From Cyclobacteriaceae bacterium (lineage in GTDB: Bacteria; Bacteroidota; Bacteroidia; Cytophagales; Cyclobacteriaceae), in NCBI GenBank assembly GCA_028278225.1, contig JANQEU010000075.1:124001-188000 (forward strand): 64,000 nucleotides of DNA, read 5' to 3'. A model generated the notes under the pieces. That model was not told where the DNA came from, made no database searches, and saw only the letters and a program-made list of their open reading frames with translations. How positions within the stretch are numbered: position 1 is the stretch's first letter; every line of letters starts with the position of its first letter. Positions 15,774 to 24,427 of this stretch are shown in pieces. Both the position numbers and the translations under genes were made by a program.

Positions 15774-16720
15774 GAGACTGGAGGTCATATAGGATTCTTC
15801 TTTTTGTAAATCAGAATGCTAATAGTGGCACAGCCAGACGTAAATGGGAGCGAATCAGGTCCAGAGTACTGAAACGGCTGCCACCGGAAACGACAATTTT
15901 GGAATACCGTTCCTACAATGGTATCGAAGCGCAATTAGATCATCATTTATCCAGGGGAGTCGATGGTATAATCTCAGCCGGTGGAGATGGCACCTTAAAC
16001 TGGCTGATCAATACGTTGATGGATTTCCGTGGGGTTGATCTCCACCGGTTTTTCATTGGCGCCATTGGACTTGGATCCAGTAATGATTTCCTGAAACCCG
16101 CAGGTGAATTTGTTAATGGAATTCCTGTACGACTGAATTTCAATAACATGGTGAGAAGTGATCTCGGGAAGGTGACTTTCACCAATACGAGAGGCAATGA
16201 TATTACCAGATACTTTATTATAAACGCCAGCCTGGGTGTGACCTCTGAGGCGAATCTCTTCTTCAACCACGGGGATCAGTTGCTCAATTTCCTGAAGAAG
16301 AAAGCAAAACACCTGGCAATATTCTATGCCGCAATCAGGGCTATTTTGTTTTATAAAAACTTTGCGGCCACACTTGGGACAGAATCCGGAACGGAGAAAA
16401 TTAATATATCCAACCTCGGTGTGATCAAAAATCCCTTTGTCTCGGGTGGTCTGCGATATGACCAGGCCATTGGCAAAGATGATGGTAAACTGGGACTCAA
16501 TTATTGTAACAATATGGACAAGATTGAGCTTTTGAAAACTTTGTTGGATCTGGCAAGAGGTAAATTCAGCGGACAAGCAAAAAGAGTTTCCTGTTTCATT
16601 AAGTCATTAAGCATTGAAACAGAGAAAACGGTTGCCCTGGAAACGGATGGAGAGGTATTTCAGGGTACAAATTTCAGATTTTCGGTACTTCCGGGAGTTG
16701 TAAACACACTTGGATCATAA
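15770..16720 (+). CDS. diacylglycerol kinase family lipid kinase
   Basis: This 316-residue protein has the DAGK catalytic motif GGDGTLN at residues 71-77 and the partner motif IGLGSSNDFLKP, plus a C-terminal beta-sandwich half ending VALETDGEVFQGTNFRFSVLPG (compare DGE-type motifs of YegS, bacterial DgkB and sphingosine kinases). It phosphorylates a lipid hydroxyl with ATP. It overlaps the oxoamine synthase by 4 bp. In this operon the likely substrate is the long-chain product of the synthase and reductase. There is no membrane segment, so it is peripheral. The substrate identity is inference. Confidence 0.9.
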   Translation: MRDWRSYRILLFVNQNANSGTARRKWERIRSRVLKRLPPETTILEYRSYNGIEAQLDHHLSRGVDGIISAGGDGTLNWLINTLMDFRGVDLHRFFIGAIGLGSSNDFLKPAGEFVNGIPVRLNFNNMVRSDLGKVTFTNTRGNDITRYFIINASLGVTSEANLFFNHGDQLLNFLKKKAKHLAIFYAAIRAILFYKNFAATLGTESGTEKINISNLGVIKNPFVSGGLRYDQAIGKDDGKLGLNYCNNMDKIELLKTLLDLARGKFSGQAKRVSCFIKSLSIETEKTVALETDGEVFQGTNFRFSVLPGVVNTLGS

Positions 16721-16738
16721 ACCAAAAAAAATTCAGTC

Positions 16739-17710
16739 ATGAGCTATTTACACCGCACGCTTCCCAAAACATCCCTCAGATTCTGGAGTAATTACCTGGT
16801 CCAGATGCGGCCTTATTTGTTCTTTGTCTCAGGAATAGTGGGATTAGCTGGCATGTCTGTTACCAAAGGATTTGACCTCCTGACAGTGCCTGCTATTTTG
16901 ACTTTCATTGTTTTGTTTTTCAGTTATGGATTTGGTCAGGCCTTGACGGATTGTTACCAGACCGATACCGACAGCCTGTCTGCGCCGTACCGGCCTTTAT
17001 CAAAGGGGACAATTTCTGTGACTGATGTGAGAGTGGTAAGTGCAACCGGACTATTTGCGGTAGCGCTGGTGCTTTGCATTTTTAATTTTTACAATGTGAT
17101 ATTATGCATCCTGGCTATTTTGGGGACCTGGACCTACACTTATGTGAAACGGAAGTTATGGTTTGCAGCGCCGGGTTACAATTCTTTCATAATCATGCTA
17201 CTGGGCCTGATGGGTTACCTGGCTGTCATTGATTTGACTCTTCAGAAATTAATTTCCATTGAGATTGTGAAGCTGGCAGCATTGGTATTTCTCTCCTACA
17301 GCAATTTTGTACTGATTGGGTATCTCAAGGACATCTCAGCAGATAGAGCAACCGGTTATCTGACTTTTCCGGTGAAATTCGGATGGAACAAAACACTATG
17401 GGTAGGTGATCTGGTGGTTGTCTTATGTTCAATCATTTATTTCAGTCTTGTTGAATCCGGTTTGTTTGGTATTATTATCGGAATCACCGCAACACTTACA
17501 GGCATATCGGGGCAATTGCATGCTCATCTTGTAAAGGAGAAGAAAGAAGAAAATTCTGCGTATGCAATAGTAAGCACCGTGAGATGCCTTGTTCTTTGGC
17601 AAATTGGCGTTGCCGTAACATTCAATCCCGACCTGTTGCCATTTTGTGCAGTATTCTACCTGTTCTTCGAACTGGTTATGTACTTACGCCCAATGAAAGA
17701 GCAGATCTGA
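16739..17710 (+). CDS. UbiA family prenyltransferase
   Basis: This 323-residue membrane protein has about nine hydrophobic helices. Its two Asp-rich motifs are TDCYQTDTDSLSAPYRPLS (D71, D76, D78), in place of the common NDxxDxxxD, and KDISADRATGYLTFP around residues 200-214. UbiA proteins transfer prenyl or phosphoribosyl groups to aromatic or lipid acceptors in the membrane. It is the last gene of the operon, 18 bp after the kinase. Ubiquinone and menaquinone genes are not nearby, so it likely serves the same product as its neighbours. The acceptor and prenyl donor are unknown. Confidence 0.9.
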   Translation: MSYLHRTLPKTSLRFWSNYLVQMRPYLFFVSGIVGLAGMSVTKGFDLLTVPAILTFIVLFFSYGFGQALTDCYQTDTDSLSAPYRPLSKGTISVTDVRVVSATGLFAVALVLCIFNFYNVILCILAILGTWTYTYVKRKLWFAAPGYNSFIIMLLGLMGYLAVIDLTLQKLISIEIVKLAALVFLSYSNFVLIGYLKDISADRATGYLTFPVKFGWNKTLWVGDLVVVLCSIIYFSLVESGLFGIIIGITATLTGISGQLHAHLVKEKKEENSAYAIVSTVRCLVLWQIGVAVTFNPDLLPFCAVFYLFFELVMYLRPMKEQI

Positions 17711-17741
17711 GTAATCAGGATTGTTTGAGCTTGGAGCAGGA

Positions 17742-18245
17742 CTATCTGAGTACGTCAGGAACAGGTCTCTCAGATGTCGGAATTTCATTTACTATCGAAA
17801 CGATCTTCCATTCGCCACTTCTTTTTATTAAGTGAATACTGTCCACTCCCTGATATTTCGATTCTTTCCCTGGAATTCTAGGTTCATACAGGACCAGGAC
17901 ATGAGCCATATCTCCGAATTCCAACACTTTGAGGTTTGCTATGTTTTCATTGAAGCCCACGCCTTCCAGCTCGCTATTCTCTATAAAGTCTACAAAGTCC
18001 TGTATCCACTCTTCTACCGTGAAGATGCTTACGGCCTCCCTTGAAGTTCGAAGGGTGATCACAGCCTCCGGAAGGAACATTGTACTCACATTTTCCCAAT
18101 CCGGGAGATTGTTCGGCTCAAATGAAATGGCATCATAAAGCTTCCGGACACGGTCTTCCGCGGATTGGCTTTGGGCTACCGCAAGCTGTAGACAGGATGC
18201 AAGAATTAGGAAAAAGGAAATACGGGGTTTCAAATGTTTATTCAT
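17742..18245 (-). CDS. secreted NTF2-like (SnoaL-type) protein
   Basis: This 167-residue protein has a signal peptide (MNKHLKPRISFFLILASCLQLAVAQS). The remainder has the helix-then-curved-sheet pattern of the nuclear transport factor 2 fold, with DRVRKLYDAISFEPNNLPDWENVSTMFLPEAVITLRTSREAVSIFTVEEWIQDFVDFIENS and a final strand HLIKRSGEWKIVSIVNE. Such proteins bind small ligands in a cone-shaped pocket and rarely have a fixed activity. It is convergent with the lipid cluster and overlaps the following permease start by 8 bp, so it may be the last gene of that operon. No specific role can be inferred. Confidence 0.8.
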   Translation of the reverse strand: MNKHLKPRISFFLILASCLQLAVAQSQSAEDRVRKLYDAISFEPNNLPDWENVSTMFLPEAVITLRTSREAVSIFTVEEWIQDFVDFIENSELEGVGFNENIANLKVLEFGDMAHVLVLYEPRIPGKESKYQGVDSIHLIKRSGEWKIVSIVNEIPTSERPVPDVLR

Positions 18246-20841
18246 ACCTAAGGGAATTTACAGGATTTGCTTTTACTGTTCCGGTTACATGGCCAGCGAC
18301 GACGAGTAATGCCAGTATCAATAATACCAAACTGGGGACTGCAAAGATCCACCAACTCAATGTGATCTGATAACTGAAATTGGCAAGCCATTCATTTATT
18401 GCAATGTAGGATAATGGAACACCCAATCCTACGGACAGTGCAATCATCATTATAAACTGACGACTTAATAAACTTAACAACTGACTCCCTGATGCACCCA
18501 GCACTTTCCTTATTCCCACTTCTTTTGTGCGACGCTGAACCTCGATAGCTGCAAGTCCCAAAAGGCCTACACAGGAAATGACCAACGCCAATATCGTGAA
18601 AACACGAAATACCCTGAACATTGCGTTTTCTCCTTTGTAGAGACCATTGATCTTATCGTCAAGATAATTACAGTAGAACAGCACGGATGGGGCAATTGCG
18701 CGAACTTCCTCTTCAATCGCCACCATTGTTTGATTGGAACCGGCGCTCTCTGTTTTTACAAGCAGATTGCCGGCCCAGGATGGCTTGTAGCAAAGCGCCA
18801 TTGGTTCAATTTTCTGACGAAGCGAATAGTAATTGTAGTCTTCCATAATGCCGACTATTGGCCCCGTTTCACCCCGAAAACGTGCCATTTTCCCCATCGG
18901 ATATTCACCCCAGGTATCGACAAGTTTTTGGTTGACTATGAAGGCCACGGAAGTGTCCTGTTTGCTATGAAAGTTTCTGCCATTTACCAGCTCAATACCC
19001 ATTACTTCAATGTAATTTTCATCTACCCACATCATATTAGTAGAGGGATATTCATCATCCTCCGTAGCAGAGGTTGGCCTAAAGCCCTCCACGCTTAGCG
19101 GATCGCCAATCAGGTCTGAGCTTAATCCGACTTGTTTTACACCCGGAATTGATCTTAATCTGCTAAATATTCCTTTTCTGTTTTCCTGGAGTTTGCCGTA
19201 TAATTCCCCGTACACCCTTATAGCGGTGACCTCATCTGCATCATATCCTACATCCCTGGTATTTATAAAATTCATCTGCCTCTCAATAGCTACTGTACCA
19301 ATAAGAATGAACAGGGACAGCATGAACTGAAAAACGATCAGACCTTTCCTTAAGAATGAAATATTTGATTGCGGATGACCGCCTGACGAAAGTGTTGAGG
19401 TAATTGATTCACCGGTGACCAGCCAGGCCGGATAAAGCCCTGAAATCAGGCCAAGCAGGATAGCCCCGGCAAAAATCAGCAAAAGGTCTTTTAAGACCAG
19501 TACTTCAAAGACAGATATTTTAAGGTCCACAAGGGTATTGTAAAACGGAAGAGCAAGGAGGCACAGGCCGATCCCCAATATTGTGGCAAAAACGGTTGAG
19601 AAAACAGATTCTGATAATAATTGAGTTATCAATTGCTTTCGATTCGCCCCGATTACCTTGCGTAGTCCGACCTCTTTCGTCCTTTTCAGTGTTAGGGTCG
19701 TGAAAATATTGACAAAGTTGACTGCAGCGATCAAAATGATAATGGCAGCTAAAGCACCAAATACATATATGTAAATGATGTTACTATTCTGGCCCATTTC
19801 CTGGATTTTATCCGACTTAAGGTGTATGTCAGTCAATCTCATGGTTGCCATCCTGTCATTTTCCGTCAGGTCCAGTTCCGGTACATCCCTCAGGTAATAT
19901 TTCTGAAATTCACCCAACCCTGCATTCAGCTCCTCCAGATAAGAAGCTTCAGGCATCAACGCATAAGTATACATTACCATCCAGCTTCTGCTTTCCAGCC
20001 AATTTTGAGGAATATTTTCGTAAAAAGTGGGCATAGATACAAACATGTCAGCTTTGAGGTGCGAATTCTCCGGCAGGTTCCTGATGACACCGGTTATTTC
20101 AAAGCTTACCCTGTTGCCGTTTACATTTATTGTTTCCCCTACTGGATTTTTATTACCAAAAATGCTCCCTGCTACAGCTTCAGTAATCAATGCCGTGTTG
20201 GGTCTCTTCAAAGCCACTGCCGGATTACCATGAACAAATTCGAAATCGAAGATCTGAATGGCAGGTTGATCAGCCTGGAACACATTATTGGAAATAAATT
20301 TGTTTTCATCTTTTGACAGGATCACCACATCGCCCATGTACCGGGCGAATCGACCCACGGCTTCAAGTTCAGGAAAGTAAGTCTGAAGTTCCTCGGCAAA
20401 GACAGGGGAGGATTTTGCCCACTCATGATTCATCGCCACCCGGGCTATGCGATCGTGTTTGGGATAGCTCTTTTCGTAGCTAAGTTCCTGTTTGATGTGC
20501 AGCGACATTATCAAACTGATGGTGATGCCTGCCGTAAGGCCGATTATATTAGCAAGGTTGTAGGACTTGTGCTTTTTAAAGTTCCGTACAGACACTTTGA
20601 GAAAATGACCTAACATGGTAGTGGATGTTGATTTATAAGTAATTTGACTGAATCTTGAATTATACATTCTCAAAAAAAGGAATGTGTTGATGGCAAACAG
20701 AAATTGAGCCCGTATGCGACCTTTGCTATGCTCCCACACCCAAAATGATTCATAAAGATCGCCCTTGATCTCATCGATATAATCAGGGTGACAATACCAC
20801 TCCAGCACCCGCTCAATCCATTTTGGTGGTTGATGTTTCAT
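18238..20841 (-). CDS. ABC transporter permease, FtsX/MacB type with prefix domain
   Basis: This 867-residue relative of the permease at 8211-10811 opens with the same prefix (HQPPKWIERVLEWYCHPDYIDEIKGDLYESF). It contains two MacB-PCD/FtsX halves with transmembrane segments around residues 95-115, 350-375, 400-425, 445-470, 495-515, 750-775, 795-820 and 840-860. Conserved RTKEVGLRKVIGANRKQLI and RTKEVGIRKVLGASGSQLLS motifs mark both halves. It overlaps the padR gene by 4 bp, and no ATPase is adjacent. A second permease of this type in one window is ordinary for Cytophagales. The transported compound is unknown. Confidence 0.93.
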   Translation of the reverse strand: MKHQPPKWIERVLEWYCHPDYIDEIKGDLYESFWVWEHSKGRIRAQFLFAINTFLFLRMYNSRFSQITYKSTSTTMLGHFLKVSVRNFKKHKSYNLANIIGLTAGITISLIMSLHIKQELSYEKSYPKHDRIARVAMNHEWAKSSPVFAEELQTYFPELEAVGRFARYMGDVVILSKDENKFISNNVFQADQPAIQIFDFEFVHGNPAVALKRPNTALITEAVAGSIFGNKNPVGETINVNGNRVSFEITGVIRNLPENSHLKADMFVSMPTFYENIPQNWLESRSWMVMYTYALMPEASYLEELNAGLGEFQKYYLRDVPELDLTENDRMATMRLTDIHLKSDKIQEMGQNSNIIYIYVFGALAAIIILIAAVNFVNIFTTLTLKRTKEVGLRKVIGANRKQLITQLLSESVFSTVFATILGIGLCLLALPFYNTLVDLKISVFEVLVLKDLLLIFAGAILLGLISGLYPAWLVTGESITSTLSSGGHPQSNISFLRKGLIVFQFMLSLFILIGTVAIERQMNFINTRDVGYDADEVTAIRVYGELYGKLQENRKGIFSRLRSIPGVKQVGLSSDLIGDPLSVEGFRPTSATEDDEYPSTNMMWVDENYIEVMGIELVNGRNFHSKQDTSVAFIVNQKLVDTWGEYPMGKMARFRGETGPIVGIMEDYNYYSLRQKIEPMALCYKPSWAGNLLVKTESAGSNQTMVAIEEEVRAIAPSVLFYCNYLDDKINGLYKGENAMFRVFRVFTILALVISCVGLLGLAAIEVQRRTKEVGIRKVLGASGSQLLSLLSRQFIMMIALSVGLGVPLSYIAINEWLANFSYQITLSWWIFAVPSLVLLILALLVVAGHVTGTVKANPVNSLRYE

Positions 20842-21173
20842 AGGGATCCGGTTACCACACGGTCTCTCATATCATCCCACATTGCGTTGCGGATATTTCT
20901 TGCTTCTTCAATGACCTGTTGTCCGACAGCTGTCAACGTGAACAATCGTTTGGTGCGTCCACCTCTTTGTTCGGTTGCCCCCCCAAGCCGGCTTTCCAGT
21001 AAACCTTTTTTCTCCAGGCGAATCAGTGTGGAATGAATAGTGCTGATCGTGGCTTTTCTTCCCGTTCTCCCCTCAATTTCTGCTTTCACGGTCATCCCGT
21101 AAGCATCATCCCCGAGCACACCAACACTCAACAAACACAACTCCTCAAATTCGCCGATAGTTGTTCCCTTCAT
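20838..21173 (-). CDS. PadR family transcriptional regulator
   Basis: This 111-residue PadR regulator resembles the one at 7876-8214 along its whole length: GEFEELCLLSVGVLGDDAYGMTVKAEIEGRTGRKATISTIHSTLIRLEKKGLLESRLGGATEQRGGRTKRLFTLT. It overlaps the permease by 4 bp. Upstream lie two 22-bp direct repeats 33 bp apart, the likely binding sites. As in the first module it probably represses its own operon. Confidence 0.95.
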   Translation of the reverse strand: MKGTTIGEFEELCLLSVGVLGDDAYGMTVKAEIEGRTGRKATISTIHSTLIRLEKKGLLESRLGGATEQRGGRTKRLFTLTAVGQQVIEEARNIRNAMWDDMRDRVVTGSL

Positions 21174-21178
21174 GATTT

Positions 21179-21233
21179 GATATGATTTTGCCGAAGTAAT
21201 CTTAGATATTAGATACGATTTTGCCGAACTAAT
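21179..21233. repeat. two 22-bp direct repeats upstream of padR, possible operator
   Basis: GATATGATTTTGCCGAAGTAAT (21179-21200) and GATACGATTTTGCCGAACTAAT (21212-21233) agree at 20 of 22 bases. They are spaced 33 bp, about three DNA turns, so they face the same side of the helix. They lie just before the padR start on the minus strand and upstream of the amidohydrolase on the plus strand, and could serve one or both. Confidence 0.6.
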
Positions 21234-21298
21234 GTTAAGATTTCATCTTAATTGTTATAAAAGTTATATTCAACCCTATTAACCAATACCCCAGCACC

Positions 21299-23059
21299 AT
21301 GTTCAAATCTCCTTCCACTGGAAATCTCATATTTTCCATGATATTCCTGTTGATCTCAATCAGTAGTTGCAACAAAAGTGAAAAACAGAGTGCTGATCTG
21401 ATCATTCGCAATACTAATATCTATACCCTCGACTGGCCTGATCCCTCCGGTGACGGGATATCAAGTAAGTTAGCTCCTGTGGATGAAAATGGATGGATGC
21501 CTGATGCACAGGCGATCGCGATATCAAACGGGGTGATTGTCTTCGTCGGTACCAATGAGGATGTTGAAATCTATATTGACGACGAAACCAGGATACTGGA
21601 AATACCAAATGGTTATGTAATTCCCGGTTTGGTTGATTCTCATACACACGTTCAGGGTCTTGGGCAAAACCTGGATTATGTAGACCTGAAAGATGTCAAA
21701 AATGAAGAGGAGGCGGTAGCCCTTGTGGCTAATTTTGCATCAAATGTTCCTGAAGGTGAATGGATCGTTGGTAGGGGGTGGGATGAAGGCGCCTGGGCCA
21801 ACAATTATCCTGACAAGAAACTTTTAACTGAAAAAGTGCCGGATCATCCTGTGTTTATGAACAGCTTACATGGATTTGCTGCATGGGGAAATCAAATGGC
21901 ACTGGACAGGGCAAATATCACAAGGGAAACTCCAAAACCGGTTGGTGGCGATATACTGAAAGATGAGGATGGCGAACCAACAGGTTTACTGCTCAATAAT
22001 GCAACGGATCTGTTATCGGATGCAATTCCACCGCCTGACATTGAAAAGAGAAAGTCCTGGGTCCTGGCAGGGTTAAATGAGATGGCAAAGTCAGGCTATG
22101 TTGCAGTACACGATGCCGGCGTTGGAACCGAATTGATGGAAGCATTCATGTTGTTGGATTCTGAGAATGATTTACCATTGAGGGTATATGCCATGATCCG
22201 GGCGACCGATGAACCGATGATGAGGAAGTGGCAATCATCGGGACCCTATGAATCCGGAAGCAACAAGTTGTTTGTGAGGTCAGTGAAGGCATTTTACGAT
22301 GGAGCCCTTGGGTCCAGAGGGGCCAAATTGATTGCAGAGTACTCGGATATGCCTGGTCACAAAGGTGTAAGCGGGGAGGATTACGGATTCAATGAAGAAC
22401 TCGTTTCGGATCTGATAAATGCCGGATTCCAGGTAGGCATTCATGCCATAGGTGACGCTGGTAATCGCGCCACCCTGGACTTTCTTCAAAACGCCATATC
22501 GGGTAATCCCGGTGCAATCAACCTGAGACATCGAATAGAGCATGCGCAGGTAATTCACCCGGATGACTTTCAACGTTTTGCGGCAATGAAGATTATTGCT
22601 TCCATGCAACCTCCTCATGCGGCGGAAGATAAGACCTGGGCCGAAGATCGATTAGGTCCGGAAAGGATCAAAGGAGCTTACGCCTGGAGAACCCTTAGAC
22701 AATCAGGAGCAGGAATTGTTTTCGGGTCCGACCTGACAGGATCTGATCATGACATATTTTATGGTCTCCACTCAGCAATAACCAGAAGGAGTAAAGATTT
22801 GAAGCCTGAAGAAGGATGGTATCTGAATGAAGCCGTAACTTCCGAGGAAGCACTTCGAGGCTACAGTACATGGCCTGCTTATGCCAGCTTCCTGGAGGAA
22901 GAAACCGGTATTCTTGGAGTTGGGAAATGGGCTGACATTACGATTTTAAGTATTGATCCATTGGAAACAGGAAGGACAAGCCCCGGAGATCTTTTGGAGG
23001 GAGAAGTGCTGATGACTATTGTAGGTGGTGAGATTGTCCATACGAATGAAGATTTTTAG
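21299..23059 (+). CDS. secreted amidohydrolase (YtcJ / Amidohydro_3 type)
   Basis: This 586-residue lipoprotein-type amidohydrolase has a signal ending ISSCNKS, with the Cys of the lipobox at residue 24 of MFKSPSTGNLIFSMIFLLIS. The metal-binding GLVDSHTHVQGLG gives HxH, and IEHAQVIHPDD and FGSDLTGSDHD supply further ligands. The C-terminus returns to a beta-sandwich (GKWADITILSIDPL). The YtcJ subgroup hydrolyses N-substituted formamides and other amides. It stands alone on the plus strand, divergent from padR and across its direct repeats. The substrate is unknown; export to the periplasm suggests nutrient processing. Confidence 0.9.
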   Translation: MFKSPSTGNLIFSMIFLLISISSCNKSEKQSADLIIRNTNIYTLDWPDPSGDGISSKLAPVDENGWMPDAQAIAISNGVIVFVGTNEDVEIYIDDETRILEIPNGYVIPGLVDSHTHVQGLGQNLDYVDLKDVKNEEEAVALVANFASNVPEGEWIVGRGWDEGAWANNYPDKKLLTEKVPDHPVFMNSLHGFAAWGNQMALDRANITRETPKPVGGDILKDEDGEPTGLLLNNATDLLSDAIPPPDIEKRKSWVLAGLNEMAKSGYVAVHDAGVGTELMEAFMLLDSENDLPLRVYAMIRATDEPMMRKWQSSGPYESGSNKLFVRSVKAFYDGALGSRGAKLIAEYSDMPGHKGVSGEDYGFNEELVSDLINAGFQVGIHAIGDAGNRATLDFLQNAISGNPGAINLRHRIEHAQVIHPDDFQRFAAMKIIASMQPPHAAEDKTWAEDRLGPERIKGAYAWRTLRQSGAGIVFGSDLTGSDHDIFYGLHSAITRRSKDLKPEEGWYLNEAVTSEEALRGYSTWPAYASFLEEETGILGVGKWADITILSIDPLETGRTSPGDLLEGEVLMTIVGGEIVHTNEDF

Positions 23060-23071
23060 TATAGTGGAATA

Positions 23072-23230
23072 ATGAGGCTGTTACCAAACGACAATCTGCT
23101 CATCTGTTCACCTCTCAGCAGGTCGATCCCGGATATGAATGAGCAGGAAGAGATATTTTTTCATAAGACACCCGGTATTCCGGATCCTTACAGAGTGGAA
23201 TTTGTACCTTCATTTTATACGTACCGCTAA
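23072..23230 (+). CDS. small ORF, 52 residues, directly before chrA
   Basis: An ATG at 23072 opens a 52-codon frame (MRLLPNDNLLICSPLSR... FYTYR) whose stop TAA at 23228-23230 is followed at once by the ATG of the transporter. Such abutment suggests translational coupling. No domain is recognisable. It could also be a remnant of a longer gene. The amidohydrolase stop lies 12 bp before it, so all three may share one transcript. Confidence is low because of length and lack of a family match. Confidence 0.35.
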   Translation: MRLLPNDNLLICSPLSRSIPDMNEQEEIFFHKTPGIPDPYRVEFVPSFYTYR

Positions 23231-24427
23231 ATGGTAAATAAACGGGATGAGAATTTGATTTCACTCTGGTTCCTCTTTTGGAATTTTCTGAAAATCGGCA
23301 GCTACTCATTCGGTGGATACATGGCGCTGATAGCAGTGGTCCGTAAAGAGTTTGTGGAACGAAAGAAAATAATTTCCGATGAGGAGATATTAAACGGCCT
23401 GTCCCTGGCTTCCTTCATACCCGGACCTGTGGCTGTGAATACAGTGGCTTTTGTGGGTCATTCGCTGCGGGGAGTCATGGGAGCTGTAGTCAGCATGGCC
23501 GGAATTCTGTTACCTACTTTCCTGCTGGTGGCTGGATTCAGCATCTATTATTTCCAGCCGGGAACTGCCGCGCTAATTGATCCTCATGTCACATTTGTAA
23601 TGCCGGTGGTTGTTGCTGTCATCCTGGATGTGGGGATCAAGATGGCAAGGAAACAGGTAAAAAAGATCACGCAGGGAATTATTGCCGTTGCCACATTATT
23701 GATAACGATGTTGTACGGCAACGCGGTGGTGATACTTTCAATGTTAATCATTGCAGGCTTGTTGGGATTTTGGTTGTTTCGGGAAAGGAACGGTAAGGTG
23801 GAGGCGAGCCAGGCATCCGGAAACTACTTTGAGGATCTCCCGTCTTTGTTGGCTGTGGTTGCTGCCACGTTGTTATTATTTGCATTGCTGGCATGGATCC
23901 CGGAGGGAGGTTTTTCCGTGATATTCGGATTGGCGTCCGTCTTTTCCGGTATGAGCCTCAGTCTGTTTGGAGGCGGCTACGTGATCATTCCGATAATTGA
24001 AAACGTGGTCGTAAACGAACTGACATGGCTGACGATCAATGAGTTCAATGCTGCTATCAGCATTAGCCAGATCACACCGGGACCCATATTAATCAGCGCA
24101 GCATTTATCGGATACAAACTTGCCGGAATACCGGGAGCGATCGTGGGTACCATATCCATTTTTCTTCCTTCCGGGATTTTAATGATCATTCTCAGCGGCG
24201 TTCATAAGAATGTCAAAGAATCCAGGGGGTTAAAAGCTGTTCTGACCGGGTTGCGGTCCGCCGTAATTGGTCTCATTGCAACGGCGGCTTTGTCAATCGG
24301 ATTAAAAGAAATCGACAGTGTCATTGCCGCTATTGTCTTTATTGTATCCCTGGCTGGCTTTCTTTTTACGAAAATTCACCCTGCGTTATTAATTATAGTG
24401 GCACTTTTGCTAAGCTTTTTGATATGA
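23231..24427 (+). CDS. chrA: ChrA-type chromate transporter
   Basis: This 398-residue membrane protein is built of two homologous CHR halves, each with about six transmembrane helices. The first half carries FLKIGSYSFGGYMALIAVVRKEFVE and SLASFIPGPVAVNTVAFVGH, and the second carries SLSLFGGGYVIIPIIE and ISQITPGPILISAAFIGYKLAGIPGAIV, both matching the conserved FGG and PGP repeats. It exports chromate or related oxyanions, or in many bacteria has an unknown anion role. Its end overlaps the sulfotransferase by 4 bp, and its start abuts the small ORF. No other metal-resistance gene is close. Confidence 0.88.
   Translation: MVNKRDENLISLWFLFWNFLKIGSYSFGGYMALIAVVRKEFVERKKIISDEEILNGLSLASFIPGPVAVNTVAFVGHSLRGVMGAVVSMAGILLPTFLLVAGFSIYYFQPGTAALIDPHVTFVMPVVVAVILDVGIKMARKQVKKITQGIIAVATLLITMLYGNAVVILSMLIIAGLLGFWLFRERNGKVEASQASGNYFEDLPSLLAVVAATLLLFALLAWIPEGGFSVIFGLASVFSGMSLSLFGGGYVIIPIIENVVVNELTWLTINEFNAAISISQITPGPILISAAFIGYKLAGIPGAIVGTISIFLPSGILMIILSGVHKNVKESRGLKAVLTGLRSAVIGLIATAALSIGLKEIDSVIAAIVFIVSLAGFLFTKIHPALLIIVALLLSFLI

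Noticed and set aside
15995-16576. 193-codon minus-strand frame within the DAGK gene
   Set aside because: Long, but lies entirely over conserved kinase motifs read on the plus strand, and its own product shows no domain.
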